This document shows positions 44,270-54,200 of a stretch of DNA of 64,000 nt, piece after piece. A model generated the notes under the pieces. That model did no database searches. It had not been told where the DNA came from and saw only the letters and a list, made by a program, of their open reading frames with translations. Position 1 is the stretch's first letter. Every line of letters begins with the position of its first letter. The translations under genes were made by a program, and so were the position numbers. The stretch is from Prosthecobacter sp. (GTDB lineage Bacteria > Verrucomicrobiota > Verrucomicrobiia > Verrucomicrobiales > Verrucomicrobiaceae): the NCBI GenBank assembly GCA_019186985.1, contig JABARQ010000024.1, positions 62,001 to 126,000 of the forward strand, read 5' to 3'.

Positions 44270-45310
44270 ATGGCTCGCCAGGAAACGCCCACGCTCAAGG
44301 ACATCGCCCGGACCACCGGGGTTTCGATCATGACCGTGTCCCGTGTGCTGCGGGGAGCCCCGAAGGTTTCACCGGAAAAACGCGAACTCGTGCTGAAGGA
44401 GGCACGGCGCATCGGCTACCAGCCCGACCCGCACCTGATGCGCATGATGCAGGCGGTGCGCGGCCGCAAGCAGAAGCACCTGAGGGCCGTCATCGCCGTC
44501 ATCCGCGAACATGTCCCCCAGGACGGCCTGCTCGGCGCCTCGTACCAGTATGTGCCCGTCGAGGACATCCGGCGGCGAGCCCACGGCCATGGCTACGGCG
44601 TTGAGGAGTTCTTCCTTGGCAGGGACGGCCTGACGCCGAGGAGGCTGCAGAAGATCCTGCACGCCCGAGGCATCGAGGGAGTGATCGTCTCCCCCCAGAG
44701 CATGCAGCTTCCGTGCAGCCGCCTGGACTACTCGCCCTTCGCCTCCGTCACCTTTGGTTATGCCATGAGCAGCCCCGCCCTGCACATGTGCGCAGGCAAC
44801 ATGACGCTCGGCATCCAGACGGCGGCGGAGCAGCTGCAGGCGCGTGGCTACCGGCGGATCGGCGTCGCCGTGACCCGCTGGATCGTCAACCGCTCCCAGT
44901 TTGGCTACAGCGGCGGACTCTTCCACTGGCAGCAGGGCCTGCCCGAACAGAACCGCGTGCCCCTCCTGCTTTTTCCAAACAACGACATCAGCCAGGGCTT
45001 CGAGCCCTTTGCCCGCTGGATGAGCGACCATCGTCCGGACGCCCTCATCACCTTTGACACCCATGTTCCAGGCTGGCTGCGCCGGCTCGGCCTGCGCTTT
45101 CCCGAGGACATCGGCTATGTGGTGCACGACTGGACGCCCAGGATGAACGGGTTCGCCGGCATCTATCAGCAGCGCGACCACCTCGCCGCAGCCGCCGTGG
45201 ACCTGGTTGTCACGCAGCTCTCCCAGCATGAGCATGGCATCCCCGAAGTGCCCAGGCAGATCATGATTCCGCCACGATGGGTGGACGGCCCGAGCATTCG
45301 GGCCGCATAA
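44270..45310 (+). CDS. LacI-family transcriptional regulator
   Basis: A 346-aa repressor. The N-terminal helix-turn-helix TLKDIARTTGVSIMTVSRVLRGAPKVSPEKRELVLKEA and hinge GYQPDP are canonical. A periplasmic-binding-protein-like effector domain follows (GIEGVIVSPQSM, GYRRIGVAVTR, DALITFDTHVPGWLRRLGLRFPEDIGYVVHDW). PDPHLMRMMQAVR after the hinge is a pattern frequent in Verrucomicrobiota LacI proteins. It probably controls the upstream cytochrome-DUF1501 modules or itself in response to a sugar; this is inferred from position. The start at 44270 gives the standard N-terminus and puts the palindrome just upstream. Confidence 0.9.
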   Translation: MARQETPTLKDIARTTGVSIMTVSRVLRGAPKVSPEKRELVLKEARRIGYQPDPHLMRMMQAVRGRKQKHLRAVIAVIREHVPQDGLLGASYQYVPVEDIRRRAHGHGYGVEEFFLGRDGLTPRRLQKILHARGIEGVIVSPQSMQLPCSRLDYSPFASVTFGYAMSSPALHMCAGNMTLGIQTAAEQLQARGYRRIGVAVTRWIVNRSQFGYSGGLFHWQQGLPEQNRVPLLLFPNNDISQGFEPFARWMSDHRPDALITFDTHVPGWLRRLGLRFPEDIGYVVHDWTPRMNGFAGIYQQRDHLAAAAVDLVVTQLSQHEHGIPEVPRQIMIPPRWVDGPSIRAA

Positions 45311-45378
45311 ACACTCCCGGCTCCGATCCCAAAGCCTGGCAGGAAATGCCTGTCTGGCTGCGTTTAAGGCATCCCCAC

Positions 45379-47694
45379 ATGCGTCCCTCCGCCCGTCGTT
45401 TTTTTGCCCTCGCCTTCTGCGCCTCCATCACCCACGCCGCCGATCCTTTGCCGGGCCACTCCGTGCACGGCGAAGCCTTCAACGAAGGACCAAGACAGGC
45501 GGCCAGGATCATTCCCGGATGCGGCAGGGTCGATTTCAAGATCACAACCTCCAAACCCGAGGCGTCAAAGTTCTTCAACCAGGGGGTCGGCCAGCTTCAT
45601 GGCTTCTGGTACTTTGAGGCCGAGCGCTCCTTCCGCCAGGTGGCCCTGGTCGACAAGGAATGCGCCATGGCCTACTGGGGCATGGCCATGGCCAACGTCA
45701 ACAACGAGGCCCGGGCCAGGCAGTTCACCCGCAAGGCCGTGGCCCTGAAGGACAAGGCCGGGCCGCGTGAAAAGCTGTGGATCACCGCCCTCGAAAACTT
45801 TTACAAGGAGGACAAGCGCGACAAGAAGCAGCGCGCCCTGGACTGCATCCGCGACCTGGAGACCATCGTCCAGGAGCATCCGGACGATGTCGAGGCCAAG
45901 GCCTTCCTGGCGTGGAAAATCTGGCATGCCAACGGCGAGGCGCCCATCACCAGCCATCAGGCTGTCAATGCCCTGCTGGATCAGGTTTTCGCCGCCAATC
46001 CGCAGCATCCGGCCCATCACTACCGCATCCACCTCTGGGACCAGCGCAAGCCAGCCATGGCCCTCAAGTCCGCCGCCGTCAACGGCCAGGCCTCCCCGGG
46101 CATCGCCCACATGTGGCACATGCCCGGCCACACCTATTCCAAGCTGCGTCGGTTTGACGACGCCGTCTGGCAGCAGGAGGCCAGCACGCGCGTCGACCAC
46201 GCCTACATGAGGGCCAGCTGGGTGCATCCCGACCAGATCCACAATTATGCCCACAATGAAGAATGGCTGGTGCGCAACTTCAACGAACTCGGCCGCGCCT
46301 CCGCCGCCATCGGCCTGGCCACGGCGCTTGTCCGCCATCCCCAGCACCCGGCCAACAACACCCTCGACAAGGACAACACCAGCATTGGCTACGGCCGCAC
46401 CCGCCTGCTGGAAACTCTCGTCCGATGGGAGCTCTGGGATGAACTGCTGAAAGTCACTGACGGCCCGCTCTTTCCCGTGGTCAAGCAGCATGGTCATGAA
46501 GCCCGGCGCCTTCACGCACGCGGCCTCGCCAGCTTTGCCAATGGCGACTCCGTCGCACTGGCCGGCAGCATCGCCAGCCTGGAAAAGGTCAGCGCCCAGG
46601 CAAAGGCCGCCACAAAAAAGAACGAGGTTAAAAAGGACGGCTCACCCAAGCAGCTGGCCAAAGCTGCCGACCCGGCAAAGGCCAAGGACAGTGTCGCCAA
46701 GGACAGCCCGGCCAAAAAGGACGCTCCCAAAGACGAAAGCCCGAAGTCGGTCCCTCCTGCGTCACCTGAAAACAAGCCTGAAGCCAAAAAGCCTGAGCCA
46801 GCGAAGCCTGACGCCATCACCCGGCAGCTGGATGAACTGCGCGCGATTCACGCGGTGCTGACCCAGGCAAAAAACGCCGCCGATCTCATCAGCAAGGCCG
46901 AGGACCTGCCCAAGCCTCTGGCCGCCAGCCTGTGGCTGAAGCTGGGTGACAAAAAGAAGGCCGAGGATCTGCTGAAAAACTACCCACAGGACCTCGCCGG
47001 ACTCGCCGCCAAGGCTGAAATGCAGCAGGCTCTGGGCAAGACCGACGACGCCAGGAAAACCTTCGAGGAGGTCCGCAAACTGGCCTTTGCCTTGCAGACG
47101 GACCTGCCGGTGAAAAAGCGTCTGGACGCCCTCGCCGCCATCTTCGGGATCAAGGGGGAATGGCGCGCCGCCCCACCCAAGCGGACCGATGTTGGTGTGC
47201 GTCCGCCTTTGAAAGAACTTGGCCCCCTTTACTGGTCACCGCCCAAGGCTCCGGACTGGCAGGCCCTGACCCTGGATGGCAGGGAGTTCAGCAGCCGCAC
47301 GCTGGCCGGCAAACCGCATGTGCTGCTGTTTTATCTCGGTGCCGCCTGTACTCATTGCATGGAACAGGTGAACGCCTTTGCCAAGGCTGCCCCAGACTAC
47401 GAAAAAGCAGGGATCTCCCTCTGCGCCATCACCCTGGAGCCCCTTTCTCTGGCCGGCCGTGTGGCCGAACAAATGACGACGAAAAAGCTGCCGCCCTTCC
47501 CCGTCCTGGCCGACCCTTCGCTCGAAGCCTTCAAGACCTTCCGGGCCTATGACGACTTCGAGGAGGAAGCCCTGCACGCCGCCGTCTTCATCGACGCCCT
47601 TGGCAGGCTGCGCTGGATCGACATCAGCTGGCAGCCCTTTACAGACACGGCTTTTCTGCTCACCGAGGCCCAACGTCTGATGAAGCTCGACTGA
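45379..47694 (+). CDS. Exported TPR-repeat protein with C-terminal redoxin domain
   Basis: A 771-aa protein with a signal peptide (ending THAAD). Residues ~60-440 form TPR-like helices (FNQGVGQLHGFWYFEAERSFRQVALVDKECAMAYWGMAMANV). A long Lys/Pro/Ala/Asp linker covers about 410-490 (KAKDSVAKDSPAKKDAPKDE). A second short helical region precedes a thioredoxin/peroxiredoxin domain (about 625-771; GKPHVLLFYLGAACTHCMEQ with a CTHC active site, then VLADPSLEAFKTF). It probably works in the periplasm as a thiol oxidoreductase tied to a TPR scaffold. Partner unknown; neighbours with c-type heme raise a cytochrome-maturation link, which is inference. The start at 45379 is chosen for the signal peptide. 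Confidence 0.82.
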   Translation: MRPSARRFFALAFCASITHAADPLPGHSVHGEAFNEGPRQAARIIPGCGRVDFKITTSKPEASKFFNQGVGQLHGFWYFEAERSFRQVALVDKECAMAYWGMAMANVNNEARARQFTRKAVALKDKAGPREKLWITALENFYKEDKRDKKQRALDCIRDLETIVQEHPDDVEAKAFLAWKIWHANGEAPITSHQAVNALLDQVFAANPQHPAHHYRIHLWDQRKPAMALKSAAVNGQASPGIAHMWHMPGHTYSKLRRFDDAVWQQEASTRVDHAYMRASWVHPDQIHNYAHNEEWLVRNFNELGRASAAIGLATALVRHPQHPANNTLDKDNTSIGYGRTRLLETLVRWELWDELLKVTDGPLFPVVKQHGHEARRLHARGLASFANGDSVALAGSIASLEKVSAQAKAATKKNEVKKDGSPKQLAKAADPAKAKDSVAKDSPAKKDAPKDESPKSVPPASPENKPEAKKPEPAKPDAITRQLDELRAIHAVLTQAKNAADLISKAEDLPKPLAASLWLKLGDKKKAEDLLKNYPQDLAGLAAKAEMQQALGKTDDARKTFEEVRKLAFALQTDLPVKKRLDALAAIFGIKGEWRAAPPKRTDVGVRPPLKELGPLYWSPPKAPDWQALTLDGREFSSRTLAGKPHVLLFYLGAACTHCMEQVNAFAKAAPDYEKAGISLCAITLEPLSLAGRVAEQMTTKKLPPFPVLADPSLEAFKTFRAYDDFEEEALHAAVFIDALGRLRWIDISWQPFTDTAFLLTEAQRLMKLD

Positions 47695-47709
47695 CCTGCA
47701 CCCGCCAGG

Positions 47710-49644
47710 CTATTCGAGCGCACCGCCCCAGTCGCTGGGCATGCGCCAGTCGCCGCGCGGCGAAAGCGCCACGGACCCGACCTTCGGCCCGTCAGGCATT
47801 GAGGAACGCTTGAACTGGTTCTGCGCAAACCGCCGCAGGAAAACCGCGAGCCATTGCTCAATCACACCGACCTCATGTTTGCCAGCAAACGCAAGTCCTG
47901 CCAGGTAGCGGATCTTTTCCGCAGGGCATCCGTGACGTACAAAATGGAAAAGGAAGAAGTCGTGAAGCTCATAAGGACCGACGGTGTCCTCCGTCTTCTG
48001 CTCCATCTGTCCGTCGGCTCCAACCGGCAGCAGTTCAGGTGAAATCGGCGTGTCGATGATGTCATGCAGCACCTCCCCGGCCTCCGCGGCATGTCGCTCC
48101 GTCGCCGCCCACCCGATCAGGTACTTCACCAGCGTCTTAGGGACGCCGGCGTTGACGTGATACATGCTCATGTGATCGCCATTGAACGTGCACCAGCCCA
48201 GCGCCGCCTCGGAAAGGTCCCCCGTTCCGATGACCAGGCCGCCGGTCTGGTTGGCGACATCCATCAGCACCTGGGTCCGCTCACGGGCCTGGGCGTTCTC
48301 ATAAGTGATGTCGTGCAGGCCTGGCGGGTGACCGATGTCCGCGAAATGCTGCTCCACCGCCGCCTTGATGCTGATTGTGCGCAGGGAAACGCCAAGGGCC
48401 TCGGCCAGCTTCTCCGCATTGCCCTTGGTGCGGGCCGTCGTGCCAAAGCCAGGCATGGTGACGATGACCGCCGCACTGCGAGGCATCCCGGCCAGCTTCA
48501 ACGCCTCGATCAACACCAGCAGGGCAAGCGTGGAGTCCAGTCCACCCGAAAGCCCCAGCACTGCCGACCTGCTTCTCGTCTGCCGCAGCCGACGCGCCAG
48601 CCCTGTGGCCTGGATGGCAAAGATTTCCTCGCACACAGCCCGGCGGTCCGCCCCGGCGCATGGCACAAAAGGCAGGGCGGGAAGCGGCCGCAGCAGCCCC
48701 TCCCCTCCCTTCAACTGGCCGCCCAGGGCGAAGCTCACCTTGCGGAAAACCGGCCTGGCCTCGTCATCCCGGAAGGCCGCGCTTTTCAATCGCTCATGCT
48801 GCAGGCGCTGAAGGTCCACATCCGCCACCGCCGTCTGAGTATCGAAGGAAAACCGCCGCGTCTCGGCCAGCAGCACGCCATTCTCCGCCACCAGTCCATG
48901 ACCGGAATAAACCACGTCCGAGCTTGATTCACCAGCCCCGGCTCCGGCATAAACATAAGCCGCCAGGCAACGAGCGGACTGCTGCCCCACCAGCCCGCGT
49001 CGATACGGGGCCTTGCCCAGCACTTCGTCGCTCGCCGAGGGGTTCGCCAGCACGGTCGCACCGGCCAGCGCCGCATGGCTGCTTGGCGGAATCACCGTCC
49101 ACAGATCCTCGCAGATCTCCACCCCCAGTACAAATCCAGGCAGGTCGGTGGCCCTGAAAAGCAGGTCCACCCCGATGGGAACACCGCCGGCCTCCGTCTC
49201 CGTCAAGGTCGCCGCGGGGGAAAACCAGCGCCGCTCGTAGAACTCGCCTGAATTGGGCAGGAAGCTCTTCGGCACATAACCAAGCACCCTCCCATCCGCC
49301 AGCACCGCAGCCACATTGTAGAGCCGGCTCTCCACGGCCAGCGGCAGCCCCACCACCACCAGGCAGCCAAGCCCGGCCGTGCTTTCCGCCAATTCCCCCA
49401 GCGCCTGCCTCGCCTTGTTCAGCAGGGCCGCATGATGAAAAAGGTCCGCACAGGAGTAGCCGGTCAGGCTCAGTTCCGGAAAGACGATTAAACGTGCTCC
49501 GGACATGGCCAGCGCGGTTGTTTCACGCTTCAAAACCACCAGGTTGGCGGCGACATCCCCAAGGACGAGTTCCGGTGACACCGCTGCCACACGCAAAAAT
49601 CCGTGGCATTCTCGTAAGCAGGCTGGGAGTGGCTGGTCAGGCAT
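47710..49644 (-). CDS. nadE: Glutamine-dependent NAD+ synthetase
   Basis: A 644-aa enzyme that amidates nicotinic acid adenine dinucleotide to NAD+ using ammonia released from glutamine. The N-terminal nitrilase domain has the Glu-Lys-Cys triad regions (FPELSLTGYSC, YVPKSFLPN, GVEICEDLW with the catalytic Cys). The C-terminal synthetase has the P-loop VLGLSGGLDSTLAL (about residue 375) and later GTGDLSEAALGWCTFNGDHMSMYHVNAGVPKTLV. The two-domain type is the usual length. I chose the start at 49644 (MPDQPLPACLRECHGFLRVAA). It converges with the TPR-redoxin gene. Confidence 0.95.
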   Translation of the reverse strand: MPDQPLPACLRECHGFLRVAAVSPELVLGDVAANLVVLKRETTALAMSGARLIVFPELSLTGYSCADLFHHAALLNKARQALGELAESTAGLGCLVVVGLPLAVESRLYNVAAVLADGRVLGYVPKSFLPNSGEFYERRWFSPAATLTETEAGGVPIGVDLLFRATDLPGFVLGVEICEDLWTVIPPSSHAALAGATVLANPSASDEVLGKAPYRRGLVGQQSARCLAAYVYAGAGAGESSSDVVYSGHGLVAENGVLLAETRRFSFDTQTAVADVDLQRLQHERLKSAAFRDDEARPVFRKVSFALGGQLKGGEGLLRPLPALPFVPCAGADRRAVCEEIFAIQATGLARRLRQTRSRSAVLGLSGGLDSTLALLVLIEALKLAGMPRSAAVIVTMPGFGTTARTKGNAEKLAEALGVSLRTISIKAAVEQHFADIGHPPGLHDITYENAQARERTQVLMDVANQTGGLVIGTGDLSEAALGWCTFNGDHMSMYHVNAGVPKTLVKYLIGWAATERHAAEAGEVLHDIIDTPISPELLPVGADGQMEQKTEDTVGPYELHDFFLFHFVRHGCPAEKIRYLAGLAFAGKHEVGVIEQWLAVFLRRFAQNQFKRSSMPDGPKVGSVALSPRGDWRMPSDWGGALE

Positions 49645-49737
49645 GAATGTTGAAAATAGCACGGTTGCCAGGATTCAAAAGACCGCTTTCTGCCCCGCAT
49701 GCCACCTGTAAGTTCTTTGCCTGGACAGGATAAAGCC

Positions 49738-49765
49738 TTGCAGCCAGGTTTATAATTATTATAAT
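49738..49765 (+). promoter_or_regulatory. Candidate promoter of the transglutaminase-like gene
   Basis: TTGCAG (49738-49743), 16 bases, then a perfect TATAAT (49760-49765), only 16 bases before the ATG at 49782. A second TATAAT lies at 49751-49756. The AT-rich patch stands out sharply from its surroundings. The -35 match is weak. A start here would leave a leader of about 10 bases. Confidence 0.45.
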
Positions 49766-49781
49766 TTAACTCTCTTTCACC

Positions 49782-51167
49782 ATGTTAAAGCGCCTCATCC
49801 TATGGTCCCTCTTCGCCGGGCTCACCCTGGCAGGTGGACTGGTGGCGCATCAAAAGGGGGTCTGGCACACCGCTTCCCTGATCCTGTCCGAACGTCTCAG
49901 CGGCGAAAGCCGAAGCTATTCAGCAATGAGCTTCCGGGTCGATCTGGTCGACCGGCTGAATTACGCGCGCATCGCCGCGAAAATGCCCGACCTGAAGGTG
50001 GATCCCGACCTGGACGAATGGATGGCCACCAACTTCCCCACGCTGGCCCTGGACGACATGGATGCGGTGACCCGCAAAATCCAGGAGGCGCTGCCACGCT
50101 ATTATCACCTTTCCATCTGCACCGCCAGCGGCCCCACCCTGAAGTCGCTGCTCGCTGAATTCCAGGAGTTTGCCTCCAAGACAGGCCCCGGCATGACCCA
50201 CCTGGGTTTTGCCATTCGCGAAACCATGGGCGGCCTCAGCCAGCAGGCTCTCGTCGTTGTGGGCCAGCGCCTGCTTGATTTCAGCCCCGAGATCCTGAGC
50301 GAATCTCGGCAGGAGGCTTATTTCAGCCGCTGCCTGCACTGCAAGCATCCCCACATCGTCCGGGTTTCGCTCAACCAGCACAGCCTCGGCCTCGAATGCC
50401 CGCAGTGCCGGCGCACCTATGCCGTCGTCGCCGCCGATCAGAAGAAGAAGTTCCGTTATGTGAACGAGTTCCTCACCGGCTATGCACCTCCTGCCGTCTT
50501 TTCCAAGGACATCGCCCGCATCAACGAACTCTTCACCATCTGCGGCGCCGTTCATGGCAACTGCATCTACACCCGCGATCCAGGCCAGCGAAAGGAGGCC
50601 ACGGACGCCTGGCAGACCAGCCTGGAGACCCAGCAGATCGGCCAGGGTGACTGCGAAGACTCGGCCATCTACCTCTGCGACTGGCTGCTGACCCGCGGCT
50701 TCCAGGCTCGGGTGGCGCTGGGGCGCTATGGCGATCTCGGGGGCCATGCCTGGGTCGTCGTCCGGATGAACAATGTCGAGTACCTGCTCGAATCCACCGA
50801 ATCCACGCCGGACATCAACGACCCCCCAATCGCCAGCAAGGCAGGCAGCCGCTATGTGCCCGAGGTCATGTTCGACCGCTTCGCCCTCTATGTCCGCTCA
50901 ACGCCAGGCCAGAGCTGGCGCAGCGAAGCCGACAGCTACTTCTCCAACAAGACCTGGACGCGCATCGAGCCTCGTGAACTCAATCCCGCCAGCGAACCGC
51001 TGACACGCAAGAGCACGGCGGAGTCTGCCCCGATCCCTCCCGAAAAACTGGCACGCACCTCGGCCCCCAATCCGGCTGCCGCCCCGTTCATGGAACTGGA
51101 GGAAATTCCCCGCGACGCCGCCGTCTGGCGCATGCCACTGCCCGCCCAGGGCAAGAAGGGCAAATAA
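49782..51167 (+). CDS. Transglutaminase-like cysteine protease-fold protein with zinc-ribbon-like insert
   Basis: A 461-aa protein with an N-terminal membrane or signal segment (LKRLILWSLFAGLTLAGGLVAH). Residues ~185-210 contain two Cys pairs (CLHCKHPH and CPQCRR), a zinc-ribbon-like insert. The C-terminal transglutaminase-like domain shows the catalytic triad regions GQGDCEDSAIYL (Cys), GGHAWVVV (His) and YLLESTEST (acidic). The final ~75 residues are Pro/Ala-rich and look disordered. Bacterial relatives act as periplasmic proteases or peptide-crosslinking enzymes. Substrate unknown. It is divergent from nadE and followed after 90 bases by the PVC/cupredoxin gene. Confidence 0.75.
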   Translation: MLKRLILWSLFAGLTLAGGLVAHQKGVWHTASLILSERLSGESRSYSAMSFRVDLVDRLNYARIAAKMPDLKVDPDLDEWMATNFPTLALDDMDAVTRKIQEALPRYYHLSICTASGPTLKSLLAEFQEFASKTGPGMTHLGFAIRETMGGLSQQALVVVGQRLLDFSPEILSESRQEAYFSRCLHCKHPHIVRVSLNQHSLGLECPQCRRTYAVVAADQKKKFRYVNEFLTGYAPPAVFSKDIARINELFTICGAVHGNCIYTRDPGQRKEATDAWQTSLETQQIGQGDCEDSAIYLCDWLLTRGFQARVALGRYGDLGGHAWVVVRMNNVEYLLESTESTPDINDPPIASKAGSRYVPEVMFDRFALYVRSTPGQSWRSEADSYFSNKTWTRIEPRELNPASEPLTRKSTAESAPIPPEKLARTSAPNPAAAPFMELEEIPRDAAVWRMPLPAQGKKGK

Positions 51168-51257
51168 GAACCGACGGAGAGTTCATGCCACCGGCAGGCG
51201 TTTGATCGCTCGTCCGGTTTTCACCCCTCGACGGGGATGCCTGACGAACTTTGTGAC

Positions 51258-54200
51258 ATGAACCGCCTCCGCCGCCTCCGCCGCCTCCTCCTTCTGCCCC
51301 TCCTCGGCATCCCCCTGTCCTCCACAGCCCAGCTCCCGCTGGAAATCAAGCCGGGCACCCGTGTCGCCCTCATCGGCAACTCGCTCTTCGACCGCATGCG
51401 CGACGACGGCCAGTTCGAGGCACTGCTGCACCAGCGTTTCGCCCGGGAGAAGCTGATCGTCCGCAACCTCTCCTGGTCCGCCGATGAAGTGGCCCTCCGC
51501 CCCCGTCCCGACGGCTTTGGCGATCTCAACCAGCACCTCGCCGAGCACAGGGCCGACATCATCCTCGCCGCCTTCGGCTTCAACGAAAGCTTCAAGGGAG
51601 AAAAGGGCCTCGGCGAGTTCGCCACCCTGCTCAAATCCTTCCTCATCGAGCTGAAAAGCCACCGTTACAACGGCACCTCCGAACCGGAAATCGTCCTCGT
51701 CAGCCCCACCGCCGCCGAAAAGCCCCACGAGCACCTCAACGCCCAGATCAAGCTCTACACCGACGCGATGAAAAAGGTCGCCGCAGCCGAAGGCGTGGCA
51801 TTCGCGGATGTGTTCGACATTCCGGCTTCCGAATTCCGCGCTCCGCATTCCATCAACGGCGTTCACCTCAACCAGGAAGGCTACCGCGTCTTCTCCGAAC
51901 GCCTCTACAACCAGCTCACTCAGGAAACCCCGCCGAAGGTCAACGAAGCCGTCCGTGCCGCGGTCGTCGACAAGGAGGACAAGTTCTTCCAGTACTACCG
52001 CCCGCTGAACTACTATTACATCAAGGGCGGCCGTGCCGAACCCTATGGAGTTGTCAACTTCCCCGGCGAACTCGCCAAGCTCCTCAGAATGGTCGAGGCC
52101 CGTGACAGCCTGATCCATTCCCTCGCATCCGCAGATGGCGCAGATGACTCAGATTCTGACAAGCAAGCTTCGAAGAACGATGCCGCCCCATCCGGAAAGC
52201 CCTCTTCAGCAGACCTCCCGGCCAGCCCCGGCATCCAGTCATCGGCGTCATCTGTGAAATCTGCGGATGAGACCCCTCTTCCGGTGATCACCGGAGACCG
52301 CCCCATCAACGAATGGCTCTCTCCCTCTGCTGAACTCGCCGCCTTCAAAATCGACCCGCGCTTCGAAGTCAGCCTCTTCGCCTCCGAAGAAGACTTCCCG
52401 GAGCTCTTCGTGAAGCCCATCGCCATTCGTTTCGATGGCCAGGGCCGCCTGTGGGTCAGCACAAGCACCACCTACCCGCAAATCATGCCCGGCGAGGCCC
52501 CGCAGGATCGCATCCTCATCCTCGAAGACACGAATGGCGATCACCGCGCCGACAAATGCAGCGTCTGGGCCGACAAGCTCGCCATCCCGCTCAGCTTCGA
52601 GTTCGGCAACGGCGGCGTCTTCGTCTCCGACCAGCCGCATCTGACCTTCCTCAAAGACACCGATGGCGACGGCAAGGCTGACCACCGAGAGAAGCTGCTC
52701 ACCGGCTTCGGCACCGAGGACAGCCACCACGCGCTGCACGACTTCGCCTGGAGCCCCGAGGGCGATCTCATCTTCCGCGAGAGCATCTTCCATCACAGCC
52801 AGGTCGAGACGCCCTACGGCCCCGTCCGCGCCCGCGAGAGCAGCTTCTTCCGCTACACGCCCGCCACCGGACGCCTGCTCGCCTTTGGCAGCTACCTGAG
52901 CACGAACCCCTGGGGCATCACCTTTGACGACTGGGGCTTCCACGTCGGCAGCCATCCCGTCTTCGCCAGCGCCGTGCACTCGCTGAATGCGCCCTACCCC
53001 GACATCCACATCCCCGCCGGCAACTACTTCCCCGCCTACAGCGGCACCTGCGGCCAGGAATTCCTCACCAGCAGCCACTGGCCGAAGGACTTGCGCGACA
53101 AAAAACACTTCATGCGCGTGCGTTACAAACCCACCAACGAAGTCGAGCTGCACGAGTGGGTGGAGCACGACACGCACTTCGAGGAAAAGAAAGTCGGCAT
53201 CGTCTTCCAGAGCACGAACCTGAGCTTCATCCCCGTGGACATCCAGCAAGGCCCCGACGGCGCGATGTATGTGGCCGACTGGTACAATCCCGTCAAAGGC
53301 CACATGCAATACTCCCTGCGCGACACCCGCCGCGATAAAAAAAGCGGCCGCATCTGGCGCATCACCGCGAAGGATCAAAAACTCGAAACAGCACCGAAGA
53401 TCGCCGGCGCGAGCATCCCCGAGCTGCTGGATCTGCTAAAGAGCGAGAACTACCGGACGAGGTATCGGGCGAAGGTGGAATTGAGACAGCAGGATGCAGA
53501 ATTGGTCAAAAACGCGAGTGGCATAAGCTCTGGCGTCGCCTTTCCAACTAACAGTAGTCTTTCAGAATGGATTTGGCTCAGAGAATGGCTTTCAAAGCAG
53601 AGCTTTGATGGTCAGCCTAATCCTAAAATGCTCCAAACTGAGTCGAGGATGTCATTTCACCATCTAGCTCGTCGCATCATGAGTGAGCCAGATCGCTTCG
53701 ATCAAAATACCCGTGCCGTTGCAGCACGAAGTCTTCGCAGCCTCGCTCTTTATCCTTGGAACCCTATTTTAGGCCAGAATCCACTTATTGACGCCGCCAA
53801 CGACCCCAGCGGCCTCGTCCGCCTCGAAGCGGCCATCGCGGCGAGTTACATCGGCACGCCTGAGGCCTTGGAGGCCGCGCTCGACCTGCTGAAGCACCCG
53901 ATGGACAGCTACCTCACCTACGCGCTGCGGACCTCGCTCGACAGCCACACGCTGCAGCCGCTTTGGAAGGGCAATGCCGCCTTCATGCAGAAGCACCCGG
54001 AGCTCGCCAAATTCCTCGAAGACAGCGAGCCGAAGAAACCCGCTCAGATGGCGAAGAAGCAGAAGGCCGAGCCGCCGAACCCCTTTGATGCACAGCCCGG
54101 CCTGCAGACCATCACCATCAAGACCATCCCCGAGCGACTGCTCTACGACGTGCGAGAGTTCAAGGTGAAGGCCGGCCAGCCGGTGAAGCTCATCTTTGAA

